Of a stretch of 64,000 bases of DNA, positions 44,401 to 51,937 are shown piece by piece. Position numbers and translations under genes: made by a program. The notes beneath the pieces were generated by a model. That model did not search any database. It had not been told where the DNA came from and saw only the letters and a list, made by a program, of their open reading frames with translations. Origin of the DNA: Lentzea kentuckyensis (GTDB lineage Bacteria > Actinomycetota > Actinomycetes > Mycobacteriales > Pseudonocardiaceae). The DNA is taken from positions 35,904-99,903 of the forward strand of contig NZ_MUYM01000081.1 of the NCBI RefSeq assembly GCF_002150765.1, read 5' to 3'. Numbering within the stretch: the first letter of the stretch is position 1; each line of letters opens with the position of its first letter.

Positions 44401-44825
44401 TGATCGAAGTACTCCTCGCCGTCCCCGCCGAGCGCTGTCCGTCGCAGGATCTCGTCGGCGCCGTTTCGAAGGGCAGTTGCCAGACGACCTGAATCCGCGT
44501 TATTGCGCGCAACGAGACTCTGCTGGTCGCCGCACTGCTCAAGTACCTCCACCACGGCAGCAGCGGCGGCAGCTCGATCGTTCTCGGAGAGGTTCCTGTA
44601 CTCGTGTCCGTACGCGACGTACAGTTCGTCGCCCAACCGTTGTGCCACCTGGGAAAGTGCGCGATGGACCTTCCGGTCGTCGGACAGGCTGGCAGCGCGC
44701 CCGCCGAGCACACCCACGGTCCCGCCACCCAACTCGCCCGCGACCTTGCTACCAGTGCCGGCTTCGACGGCGAACTTCACCACCGTCTCCGCAAGCTTGA
44801 CGAGCACGGCTCCGAGCAGCGACAC
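41469..44825 (-). CDS. STAND-like P-loop NTPase, large
   Basis: About 1,118 residues from the GTG at 44825, which has GGGGGAGGAG just upstream; the ATG at 44843 is the alternative. The N-terminal 200 residues are helical. A short motif VVQAGHVSGNLNITYWG (about 220-236), common just before NTPase domains of actinobacterial STAND proteins, leads to Walker A GRSGSGKS (304-311) and Walker B LIALIDDAQSV (about 354-364). The C-terminal 600 residues are helical repeats. This architecture (effector-like N-terminus, NTPase, repeat sensor) is typical of conflict/defence proteins. The trigger and effector are unknown. It is divergent from the DUF5677 gene. Confidence 0.8.
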   Translation of the reverse strand: MSLLGAVLVKLAETVVKFAVEAGTGSKVAGELGGGTVGVLGGRAASLSDDRKVHRALSQVAQRLGDELYVAYGHEYRNLSENDRAAAAAAVVEVLEQCGDQQSLVARNNADSGRLATALRNGADEILRRTALGGDGEEYFDQLLQAACVQVVALTTRRQEFLVAAGTETLSRLTTLDLTVLQEFAKLNARLDPLLASQPEAGPSGSVVQNSVDGSVSGPVVQAGHVSGNLNITYWGDRSPTELIASDLGTAAWRPIRFGGRWELATALSGSPLGPGAADVCPRFHEVVEVQTALEATCAAILVGRSGSGKSVTAFQVIADRVREGWKSLRLRDSARHVDGSLLVDELLAVEGPLIALIDDAQSVPGDTLREILEAAEPDRCVLVVSTEEVRGPAPVVRMVEKRAVATLHAELSKDLASLTRQVSRVDPNVGERFHDESVVPRLRAAANQGTPWQFCFVLSGRWRRVAGAIARVRDREEAHLALVVIAVEQIATADAGTSLAALREKTVLIGRDEAWVVRALEVLRAEQLIYEEDGFYRCAHVQAAWNALRYLLDPYPHETPPDVRPKVPPIVDTGDRPVTAQPALRKSTPSPPPPRDEVERDRRIIAAVVEAAIADPTTSLTGLAWLTSWHGFGWHHIWILRSYGAASDATIAQLIDRLVAVGERGTDIGLRAYVFCYLGRWQDGLAQTSQVTSLAAVLKQWVDEMTAKDASGLRELFNWLGAERSDFTTELLRDIDVRSLTSRWVADDMTSAAIFGEAVDRIWYAGGPALHASIAEALDARALLDLFKDNKSEAWAGCQMAKTIAWLNPPLSLRLGEVFLPKVAAAINADPVESWPDGVYDFLWHVLGFGPNFLRYRKPTRRSRRLAAELVSKLDAMALARAISSSVPRGWQALSELMEFVWEADLGTFEKIIAAVDMSALAEAIEPYFGQNDMHMLQIVAVMAEARRQEAERMIAPMLADSDPLVALHAVLAPQATIEALSRGVALDLDASAGRWKLAADALTALGGCHAYTAERVLAANHESIKKGLLLEVHGSDREGLSEFLQVCDQLSAEALDNALTEIIDDAEAHWQRELRRRGSVRQPVLELVRRAARLRPDHVAIQRLERRFPSLRLSAG

Positions 44826-44906
44826 ATTCTCCTCCCCCACCATTCGACCAACTAGAGGCAGTATCGCTTAGACCAGACCGCCGCATGTCAGCCGTAGCAT
44901 GCCCCC

Positions 44907-46067
44907 ATGAGGCTCCTCAGGCGCGGGGGACGCGACGACTTCGACCATGACACCTTCACGATGCTCGTCGAAGGAACTCGCCGATTCACGGACGCCGGCC
45001 TAGCAGAGGACGAGGCCACAGAAGCTTCAGCGAAAGCCTGGATCCAGGCGATGGACCGAACTGCCCCTGTGGTGGCCGCAGGCATCCGGCGAACCGCGCC
45101 ACGAATGTTGCGACGCCGCCGCCGGGGACACAAGCTGTTCCAGCGCGCACTCCAGGCGTATTGGGGACGTCCGCTTGATCTCTATCTCGCCGTCTGTGTC
45201 GCCGTTCACGAGGCTGGGGAGCGGTTCGACAAGCGGCTGGCCCGCGAAGCCGAGGAGCGACAGGATTTTCACTTCGAGGTGCTAACCGGCCTGCACGCTC
45301 GGGCATGCCGGACAGCCTTCGAGGTGCATCACGCGCTCGCCGGTGGCTTTCCCATGGCCGCGCTCGCTCGCTGCCGCACCCTGCATGAGATCGCTGTGAT
45401 CATGCGCGTCCTCTCAGAGTTCGGAGAGACCGACGACCACGCAGATCTGGCTGAACGCTTCTACCTTCACGAGGCGGTCCTGACCGCCAAGGACGCGAGG
45501 ACTTACCAACTCCACTGCGCCGAACTGGGAACCGATCCTCTCCCCGCAGAGGAGATCACCCAACTCGAGCAATCTCGACAGGAACTCCTCGACAGGTTCG
45601 GGACCGAGTACAAGGAGTCTTACGGCTGGGCCACAGGACTCAACGGACTGAGACGTCCCAACTTCGCCGAGTTGGAGAAGCTCGTCAACGTCGCCCACCT
45701 TCGAGGTCACTACAGCTGGGCCAGTCACGAGATCCACGCCGATGCGAGAGGGTCGTTGCTCAACGTCTTCGAGCAGGGGCAGACGCTGTACAAGCAGACC
45801 GGACCGATGTTGTTCGGGTTTGCCGAGCCCGCCGTCTGGGCGCTGGCATCGCTGGAACTGTGCGTCCGGACGTTGCTGCACAGCACAGACAAGGTTTCTC
45901 CGATTGAGCTTCTTGGTTGCAAGGCGTTGGAACATCTGATCGCCGACGGATCCCAGCTGTTCGAAGACGCAGAAACGTTCGTGGAGAAGATGGAACAGCA
46001 GGCGCATCGCTGGACTCCATGGAGACGTCACCTTTGGGTCAGGTGGCGCCTGATCTTTTCGAAATAG
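44907..46067 (+). CDS. DUF5677 domain protein
   Basis: The 386-residue protein has the DUF5677 pattern LTGLHARACRTAFEVHHALAG, then ARCRTLHEIAVIMRVLSEFG and a later HEIHADARGSL. The N-terminal 80 residues include an Arg-rich stretch (RRTAPRMLRRRRRGHK). DUF5677 proteins are helical, often found with nucleotide-binding or defence genes; function unknown. It lies 81 bp from the divergent NTPase start (44825), so both may be expressed together. Confidence 0.8.
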   Translation: MRLLRRGGRDDFDHDTFTMLVEGTRRFTDAGLAEDEATEASAKAWIQAMDRTAPVVAAGIRRTAPRMLRRRRRGHKLFQRALQAYWGRPLDLYLAVCVAVHEAGERFDKRLAREAEERQDFHFEVLTGLHARACRTAFEVHHALAGGFPMAALARCRTLHEIAVIMRVLSEFGETDDHADLAERFYLHEAVLTAKDARTYQLHCAELGTDPLPAEEITQLEQSRQELLDRFGTEYKESYGWATGLNGLRRPNFAELEKLVNVAHLRGHYSWASHEIHADARGSLLNVFEQGQTLYKQTGPMLFGFAEPAVWALASLELCVRTLLHSTDKVSPIELLGCKALEHLIADGSQLFEDAETFVEKMEQQAHRWTPWRRHLWVRWRLIFSK

Positions 46068-46497
46068 TCGCAGCACCCGACGTTTGGCGACTAGGCGAAT
46101 TCAGCTCGAGAGGTCCGCAACCAGCTGGAATCATGCAACATCCGCCGGTCTGGTACCTTCTGCAACCATGGAGCAGATTCCCCAGTTGGGGGAACTCTCC
46201 CCGGTTGCAGGTAGTCGGAGGCATGACGGGACGCCGGTGCGTCTCCCCCGTTTTGGGGAAATTGCCCCGCGGTGGGGGTTCAGTCCCCCCTCGGACACCA
46301 GAACGGCTGGAATCCCAGCTCCATAGTCCCACGCAAGGTCAGCGATCAGCTACCGAGCGTGGGATTTCTCGTTCCGCTGGGACTTCCTCTGGGCCTGAGC
46401 AGCGGGGTGACTTCCCCTCTTCCCCGGCGCCGCGTGTCTACGCGGCCGCAGTTAGCACCACTGTCGCTGGAATTTCAGCTGCGGGTGGTGATCCCGC
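46068..46497. repeat. Gene-free region with C/G-run hairpins and GCTGGAAT repeats
   Basis: 430 bp before the second AbrB-recombinase pair. CCCC-agtt-GGGGG (46180-46192), CCCCC-gtttt-GGGG (46245-46258) and GGGGG-ttcagt-CCCCCC (46274-46290) form three short hairpins. GCTGGAAT occurs at 46124, 46306 and 46466; the second and third are inverted repeats (GCTGG-aatc-CCAGC; GCTG-gaattt-CAGC) and the first lies in CCAGCTGG. The first hairpins could terminate the DUF5677 transcript. No protein or tRNA is supported. Confidence 0.55.
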
Positions 46498-46947
46498 GTG
46501 ACTGAACGTCCAGTGCCGCCGTTATTGCCACCGGAACCGCCCGCACGGCACCTATCCAGGCAGGTGCTCGCTCCCGTCGAACAAGGCAGTGAGCCCTCGG
46601 ACCTGCTGGTGGCCGCGGCGAAGGTCGACCATTCAGGCCGTGTCGGCGACCGCGTCCTGCTCGATGCGTTGGGCTGGCGGCCAGGCGACCGACATGGCGT
46701 TCGGCTGATCCGGCACGGCGTGGAGTTGTACCGCTCCCCCTCCGGACGATTCCGCGTCGACGCCCGCGGTAACGTGTTTCTGGCAGCCGCAACTCGAAAC
46801 CTGCTCGGAGTTCGCAGCGGCGACCGCGTTGTGCTCGTCGCAGCTCTGAACACCAAAAGGCTGCTCATCCATCCCATCGCCGTTGTGACTGCGCTTCTCG
46901 CGAACCTGTACCGCGAATCCGTGGCGGTCGATTCCGATGTCGAGTGA
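46498..46947 (+). CDS. AbrB/SpoVT-like double-domain protein (second copy of module)
   Basis: The 149-residue protein has a Pro-rich start (PPLLPPEPPARHL) and two AbrB-like hairpins: DHSGRVGDRVLLDALGW followed by PGDRHGVRL, and VDARGNVFLAAATRNLL followed by GVRSGDRVVLVAALNTKRLL. Its end overlaps the recombinase start by 11 bases. The organisation matches the gene at 9067-9594. Likely a DNA-binding partner or regulator of the recombinase; this is inference. Confidence 0.7.
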   Translation: MTERPVPPLLPPEPPARHLSRQVLAPVEQGSEPSDLLVAAAKVDHSGRVGDRVLLDALGWRPGDRHGVRLIRHGVELYRSPSGRFRVDARGNVFLAAATRNLLGVRSGDRVVLVAALNTKRLLIHPIAVVTALLANLYRESVAVDSDVE

Positions 46948-47935
46948 CGCGGAGAAGCTGCGCCTGGCGCAGAACCTTGTCGAGGAGCTCGGCATCCGCT
47001 GGGCCGACGTGACGGCGCCCCGTGCGATTCCCACGATCAGCGAGTACCTGCCACACGTCGTCGCGGCCGCCACGCCAGCGCAGCGAGACAAGTACGCCAA
47101 CTACTGGAGTCGCGCCGAGTTGCTGTTCGGCGACCGGCGGCTCGACGAGCTGCGGACGAGCGACATCCTGGCGCTGCAACAGGAGTCAGCCGGCTCCGCC
47201 CTTCGCCGGTCCAACAACCGCAATGGCCGACACGCTGGCGAGGGATGTATCCGCGCGATGCGATTGCTCTACCGGCTCGCCGTGGCCGACGGCCTCATCA
47301 GCAGCAGAGCCAACCCTGCCAATCGTGCACCGCTCCCCCGTAGGCTGCCCAACCTCCGCCGCGCACTCACGGTCGGAGAACTCGCCGAGATCTACGACGC
47401 CGCCTACAACGGCGGCAACGACGTCGTGCTCGACGCCCTGCTTCTGCGCCTGCACGTCGAGAGCGCCTGCCGCCGGGGCGGCGCGCTCGCCCTGTCCGTG
47501 AACGACCTCGACGAAACACTGTGTTCGTTGCGGCTGCGGGAGAAGGGCGGAACCACGCGCATGCAGCCCATCAGCCGCACGTTGTGCTCGGCGCTGCGCA
47601 TCCACGCCCAGTGCCGCGGTGCGGTGTCCCCAACCGACACCCTTCTGCGGTACGCGAACCACACGCCGTTGACGAGCCGCCGCTACGACCACCTCTGGTC
47701 CCGCATCCGCGCAGCGCTCCCCTGGGCTGCCAAGCTCGGCGTGTCCACCCACTGGCTGCGCCACACCACACTCACTTGGGTTGAACGCAACTACAGCTAC
47801 GGCATCGCCCGCGCCTACGCCGGCCACACCGACACCAAAGGCGGCTCCACCCTCACCTACATCAAAGGCGTACCAAGCGAAGTCGCCACCGCACTGTCGG
47901 CGTTGACCGGCAAACCTCATCCGCTGTCGCGTTGA
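46937..47935 (+). CDS. Tyrosine recombinase/integrase (second copy of module)
   Basis: The 332-residue protein retains the full catalytic set: R179 (ESACRRGGALAL), K203 (REKGG), H272xxR275 (THWLRHTTLTWVER), H297 (YAGHTD) and Y308 (TLTYIKG). It is homologous over its length to the recombinase at 9572-10600, including the C-terminal EVATALSALTGKPHPL. The start lies inside the AbrB-like gene. No tRNA target or direct att repeat was recognised nearby. Confidence 0.92.
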   Translation: MSSDAEKLRLAQNLVEELGIRWADVTAPRAIPTISEYLPHVVAAATPAQRDKYANYWSRAELLFGDRRLDELRTSDILALQQESAGSALRRSNNRNGRHAGEGCIRAMRLLYRLAVADGLISSRANPANRAPLPRRLPNLRRALTVGELAEIYDAAYNGGNDVVLDALLLRLHVESACRRGGALALSVNDLDETLCSLRLREKGGTTRMQPISRTLCSALRIHAQCRGAVSPTDTLLRYANHTPLTSRRYDHLWSRIRAALPWAAKLGVSTHWLRHTTLTWVERNYSYGIARAYAGHTDTKGGSTLTYIKGVPSEVATALSALTGKPHPLSR

Positions 47936-48043
47936 CGATGATCGGCGCGTTGGAGCTCTATCCCTCGTGTGGGTGGTGCCGACGCCATCGCTGCGGTGGA
48001 TACAGTCGGTAACGGCACGCCGACGGACACGAACAAGGACACA

Positions 48044-48859
48044 ATGAGGCACGACGAGTTCACTGCCGAACAAGAGGAACTCCTGGCGGGGCAAATGCTG
48101 CGCCACCAGGTCGGCATCGACCCCGATCGAGTGGGTGCGGTGCTGGACATGGCGGCTGTCGGGCTGGTCAACGGCGCGTGGCGCAACAGTCCTGTGGAGG
48201 ACTGGCACGCAGGTCATTGCCCGCTCAGTGATGGCGACATGCTGCGTATCAACTCCCACACGACCCATCGGGTCCGCGACATGGTCCGACGCTGGCGAAC
48301 CGGCTGCGGCATCGACGCCCACGCCCTCACCGCCGAGTTGGACACGATCGACATCGACGCCGTGGAATGGCTTCTCCGCGATCTCTACCGCTGGTTCACC
48401 GACCCCAAGCGCAAACTGCCCATCGGACTCACGCTCGCAGACATCGCCGGTGACGAACTCGACCAGTTCGCCGACCACGTCGCAGAAAGCCTAGGTGCTG
48501 TCGTCGTCCTCGCCGAGGAGCGCGGCAACCGCTTCGCATTCACGCGCGCGGCAGCGCACGGCGGACTCGCGTGCCGCCACTGGTGGGGCACACCGGCGTG
48601 GCCACAACTGGTCAACCGCTTCACCACCGCGGTCGACGACGCTGCCGACCCGCACTGGGGACAGAACGGACAGTGGTTCGCCAGCCTTCCCACACGCCCG
48701 GCACAGATCACGGACAGCGACAGCCTTCGACGCCTGCTATTACGACATCCCTGGAAGCTGGATACGGCGTCGGCGAACTACATCGTGACCGCCGGCATTG
48801 GCTATATGCGCGACTCCGTGCCCCCACTGCCGACCTTGGCCACGCCATACGACCACTGA
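48044..48859 (+). CDS. Hypothetical protein
   Basis: The 271-residue protein MRHDEFTAEQEELLAGQMLR is acidic and mostly helical. AGGAC lies before the ATG at 48044; the frame opens at a GTG at 47969. It has Trp/His-rich patches (HGGLACRHWWGTPAWPQLVN) but no motif I recognise. It follows the recombinase by 108 bp on the same strand and precedes the three-gene ATPase-HEPN operon; it could belong to either. Confidence 0.6.
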   Translation: MRHDEFTAEQEELLAGQMLRHQVGIDPDRVGAVLDMAAVGLVNGAWRNSPVEDWHAGHCPLSDGDMLRINSHTTHRVRDMVRRWRTGCGIDAHALTAELDTIDIDAVEWLLRDLYRWFTDPKRKLPIGLTLADIAGDELDQFADHVAESLGAVVVLAEERGNRFAFTRAAAHGGLACRHWWGTPAWPQLVNRFTTAVDDAADPHWGQNGQWFASLPTRPAQITDSDSLRRLLLRHPWKLDTASANYIVTAGIGYMRDSVPPLPTLATPYDH

Positions 48860-48980
48860 TCTCCGGGTCGGTAGTCATGAAATTCCTGACGGCTTGGACT
48901 AAGGGCCGTTTCAACCTCGTTCTTGAATGTCCTCGCCGGACAGCAGCACGTTAGCTAGGGTGATCAATCTGCCCGACGAA

Positions 48981-48999
48981 ACGCATGTATTGCATGCGT
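48981..48999. promoter_or_regulatory. Inverted repeat upstream of the ATPase-HEPN operon
   Basis: ACGCATG-tattg-CATGCGT is a perfect 7-5-7 inverted repeat 24 bases before the GTG of the operon, overlapping the expected promoter/leader. A candidate operator or leader hairpin. Confidence 0.45.
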
Positions 49000-49022
49000 G
49001 ACTACGAGGAGATGGATCGCCC

Positions 49023-50768
49023 GTGCAACCTCGCGTCTACGAACTGGCCAGAGAACTGGGCATCACGTCCACCAAAGTTCTCGACCGGCTGGCTGAGATG
49101 GGAGTGCGGGTACAGAGCGCGTCCAGCCTCGTACAGACCGAGATCGCCATACAGGTCAAAGAGTCATTCGGCCAGTACGCAGCGGCAGCGGAGGCGGGAG
49201 CCACCACGCCGCGCCAGTCGACCTGGAACGCCAACCCGGTCAAACCACCGACCCACCCCGATTGGCTGTTCAACCTCAACCGGCTCAAGCAGTCGTTTCC
49301 GGTAGTCGAAGAACACCAGCGGATTCTCGGTCAGCTCGGCTCGCAGTTCGTCTACTCCCTGCACGGCCGCGTACCGAAATTCGAAGAGTGCGGGTTCGCG
49401 CTCGTGCGGTTCAGCGGAGCGATTGAGTCGGCGTTCGGCCTCACGCGAGAGGTGTTCTTCTTCTACAGCCCGCACAAGGACCTGCAGATCAGGACCTTCC
49501 GCGCGGCCAAGCAGGCACTGGTAGGGCTGCAGCGCGAAGTCACGCCGGACATGATGTTCATCTGGTCCCCGGATCCGAAGTTGCGGATGAAGCTGGACGA
49601 CTGGTCCTCCGGAAACTTCCTGGCGATCCCGCTCGTGCTGCCTGATGACGGGAACCCGATCTCCTTCATCACCCTGCTACGCGATCGCGTCTTCGCCCGT
49701 GATCTCTTCTATGAGACCACCCCCGTGCGGGGCGACCGCTTCTTCGGTCGTCGCAGTCTCCTGCAATCACTCCGCGATGACATACGCAACCAGCGTGTCT
49801 CAGGGGTCTTCGGCCTGCGCAAGGCTGGCAAGACGAGTGTCATGTCCGAGCTCGCAGAGTCGCTGTCCAGTCCTGAGACGGTGTTCATGCTGCGCGACCT
49901 TGAGAGCCTGCCATCTCCGCCGGAGGATCCAGTGCCGATCCTTCTCCGGGATCTCGCTGACGATCTGGCCGCGAAGTTCTCGGGTCGCCGCAAGGACATG
50001 GCGGAGATTGCCAGGCTCTCGGAGAGTCCCACCATCTCGGAGTTCAAGCGAGCCTTCCAGGCAACCCTGCGCGGGCTTGACGAGGACGGAATCACCGTCG
50101 TCCTGATGCTCGACGAGATCGAGTACCTAACCCCTTCCGACCGTATCGACATCCACGAAGGGGACATGACGTCGATCTCCCAGTTTCTGGGGATGCTGCG
50201 CAGCCTGGTGCAGGAGAACCCGAACTTCACGTTCCTGCTGTCCGGCCTGACGAGCGCGATCATCGAGAGCGGCAGGCTGTACGGCAGGCCGAACCCGTTG
50301 TTCTCGTGGGCGAAGGCGAACTTCCTCACGCCGTTCGAACGGCACGAAGCTGACGACCTCGCCCGATCGGTCGGGCAGAAGATGGGCATCAGCATCGACG
50401 ACAAGGCGCTGGAGGCCCTGTTCGAGGCGACCGGTGGCCATGCGTTCCTGTATCGGCACCTCGCGTCCAAGGTGGTGAAGGAACTGCCGGTCGACGTATT
50501 TCACCGCGAGATCAAGAATCCGCTGGTGCTGCGCACTGTGAACTCCTGGCGCCTCGAGGTCGCGGGCAACATGCGCGAGATGCTCGATCACGTCAAGAGG
50601 TACTACCCCGACGAGTCCTACCTGATCGAGATCCTCAGGACCGAGCCGGACTCCTTCGTGATCGTCGCGGAGGCCGCCCCGCTCGCTTTGGGCCATCTGA
50701 TCAACCTCGGGCTTGTTCAAGAAGTCGACCACTCCTACGAACTGACACCGGTGCTGCAGCTGCTATGA
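49023..50768 (+). CDS. AAA ATPase with N-terminal IF2_N domain (first gene of coupled three-gene operon)
   Basis: The 581-residue protein starts with an IF2_N-like helical domain (VYELARELGITSTKVLDRLA, residues about 5-50), normally found at the N-terminus of translation factor IF-2. A middle region (about 80-235) is not recognised. An ATPase follows with Walker A GLRKAGKT (264-271) and Walker B LMLDEIEY (361-368), then FLTPFERHEADDLARSVGQ and a C-terminal winged-helix-like part. It resembles AAA_16/STAND-type ATPases. GTG start with GGAG upstream. Its stop overlaps the HEPN gene (ATGA). A sensor-switch role in a toxin-like system is inferred from the partners. Confidence 0.8.
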   Translation: MQPRVYELARELGITSTKVLDRLAEMGVRVQSASSLVQTEIAIQVKESFGQYAAAAEAGATTPRQSTWNANPVKPPTHPDWLFNLNRLKQSFPVVEEHQRILGQLGSQFVYSLHGRVPKFEECGFALVRFSGAIESAFGLTREVFFFYSPHKDLQIRTFRAAKQALVGLQREVTPDMMFIWSPDPKLRMKLDDWSSGNFLAIPLVLPDDGNPISFITLLRDRVFARDLFYETTPVRGDRFFGRRSLLQSLRDDIRNQRVSGVFGLRKAGKTSVMSELAESLSSPETVFMLRDLESLPSPPEDPVPILLRDLADDLAAKFSGRRKDMAEIARLSESPTISEFKRAFQATLRGLDEDGITVVLMLDEIEYLTPSDRIDIHEGDMTSISQFLGMLRSLVQENPNFTFLLSGLTSAIIESGRLYGRPNPLFSWAKANFLTPFERHEADDLARSVGQKMGISIDDKALEALFEATGGHAFLYRHLASKVVKELPVDVFHREIKNPLVLRTVNSWRLEVAGNMREMLDHVKRYYPDESYLIEILRTEPDSFVIVAEAAPLALGHLINLGLVQEVDHSYELTPVLQLL

Positions 50769-51937
50769 CTGACAAGATCACAGAAGCCGCACGAAGCCGT
50801 GCGGAGGAAGTACGCCGCCGGATGAAGCGGTTCAGGCTTGTCTTCGTCCAGTGTGGAGCGATGTTCGATGTCATCCGGGAACCTCTGCTCGAGGAGCTGG
50901 GCGGGTCCCGGATGAAGGCCGACGCGTTCGCCGCGGGCGACTGCGAGACCGACGAGAACACGACCACAGTCGTGCTGGACGACGTGGAGGTCTTCGCGGC
51001 CACCGGGAACAGCCAGGGCACGACACTGGGAGCGCTGCGCCAGAAGGTGAACGAGCTGTGCGATCAGGACATCATGGTGTGCCTGGTCTCGCGCAGGCCG
51101 CGGAACGCCTTCGCCCCGGTGACCGGAAGCAACCTGCTGGTTGACGCCTCCCCCTGCTACCTCCCACTACTCAACGAAGACGAGTGCCTTGACGGCACCC
51201 ACAACACGGCCGGGCCGACACTGCCGGCCGTGGGCCTCGACGAGAACTGCGACCTGGACGCGCTGTTGCGGGCGACAGCCCGCGAGCTCGGTGTCAACGT
51301 GCTCACGGAGCTGGACTTCGCGCTCTTCGAAGCACGGCACGGGATCAACTTCCCGCGAGAGCTCGATCCCGTGATCGTCGACGCCCTGCGCAGCGCGGGT
51401 CTGCTCCACCTGGTGGGCGAAGAACCGAAGTTCGTATTGACCCGGTTGGAGCGGCTCAGCGACGCGATCGCAGAGGCCATGGCCGAAGCTGTCACGCCAC
51501 AGGACGATCTGGCGGCGGTGTCCGATGGCCTCTGGCAGATCGAACGCACCATCCGCAGATTCCTCAGAAGCGCCGCAATCGACCAGTCTCCTGCCAATTG
51601 GCGCAAGGAACTTCTCAACGCCGACCTGGCTGGAAAAGTCCTGGGACGAGCACGCGGGGACGTCAACGTCACCGCCAGGAGCATCGCCGAACTACGCGAC
51701 CCGATCGAGTGGCTCAGTCTCGGCGAGCTGCTCGAACTCGTGCAGTCCAAGAAGTTCAGCGGGCTCTTCTGGGACGACCTCACCTGGCGGCTCTTCAAGA
51801 ACGACGTTGTGCCAATCCGCAACCGGCTGTCCCACATGCGTCTGCTCAAGAAGGGTGACAAAGCAACGGTCCGGATGTGGGCGAGGCGCGTAGCGAGCAT
51901 CAAGGCCACCGCGAAAGTCACCAGGCTCCCATCATGA
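50765..51937 (+). CDS. Protein with C-terminal HEPN motif (second gene of operon)
   Basis: The 390-residue protein begins with an alpha/beta region (RFRLVFVQCGAMFDVIREPL; DIMVCLVSRRPRNAFAP) of a type I cannot name, perhaps Rossmann-like. The C-terminal helical domain (about 265-375) ends with R352-N-R-L-S-H357, the RNxxxH motif of HEPN ribonucleases as in Swt1-like HEPN proteins. HEPN enzymes are frequent RNA-cleaving effectors in defence systems. The ATG overlaps the ATPase stop and its own stop overlaps the third gene, both ATGA, so all three are translated as a unit. Confidence 0.75.
   Translation: MTDKITEAARSRAEEVRRRMKRFRLVFVQCGAMFDVIREPLLEELGGSRMKADAFAAGDCETDENTTTVVLDDVEVFAATGNSQGTTLGALRQKVNELCDQDIMVCLVSRRPRNAFAPVTGSNLLVDASPCYLPLLNEDECLDGTHNTAGPTLPAVGLDENCDLDALLRATARELGVNVLTELDFALFEARHGINFPRELDPVIVDALRSAGLLHLVGEEPKFVLTRLERLSDAIAEAMAEAVTPQDDLAAVSDGLWQIERTIRRFLRSAAIDQSPANWRKELLNADLAGKVLGRARGDVNVTARSIAELRDPIEWLSLGELLELVQSKKFSGLFWDDLTWRLFKNDVVPIRNRLSHMRLLKKGDKATVRMWARRVASIKATAKVTRLPS

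Noticed and set aside
46264..46300. tRNA-like T-arm (GGGGG-TTCAGTC-CCCCC)
   Set aside because: The loop has G where the invariant A58 should be, and no matching acceptor, anticodon or D arm could be built upstream.
10600..46500. Whole interval between the two recombinase modules as one mobile island
   Set aside because: It contains many ordinary metabolic and regulatory genes, no direct att repeats or tRNA were seen at the modules, and both modules point the same way.
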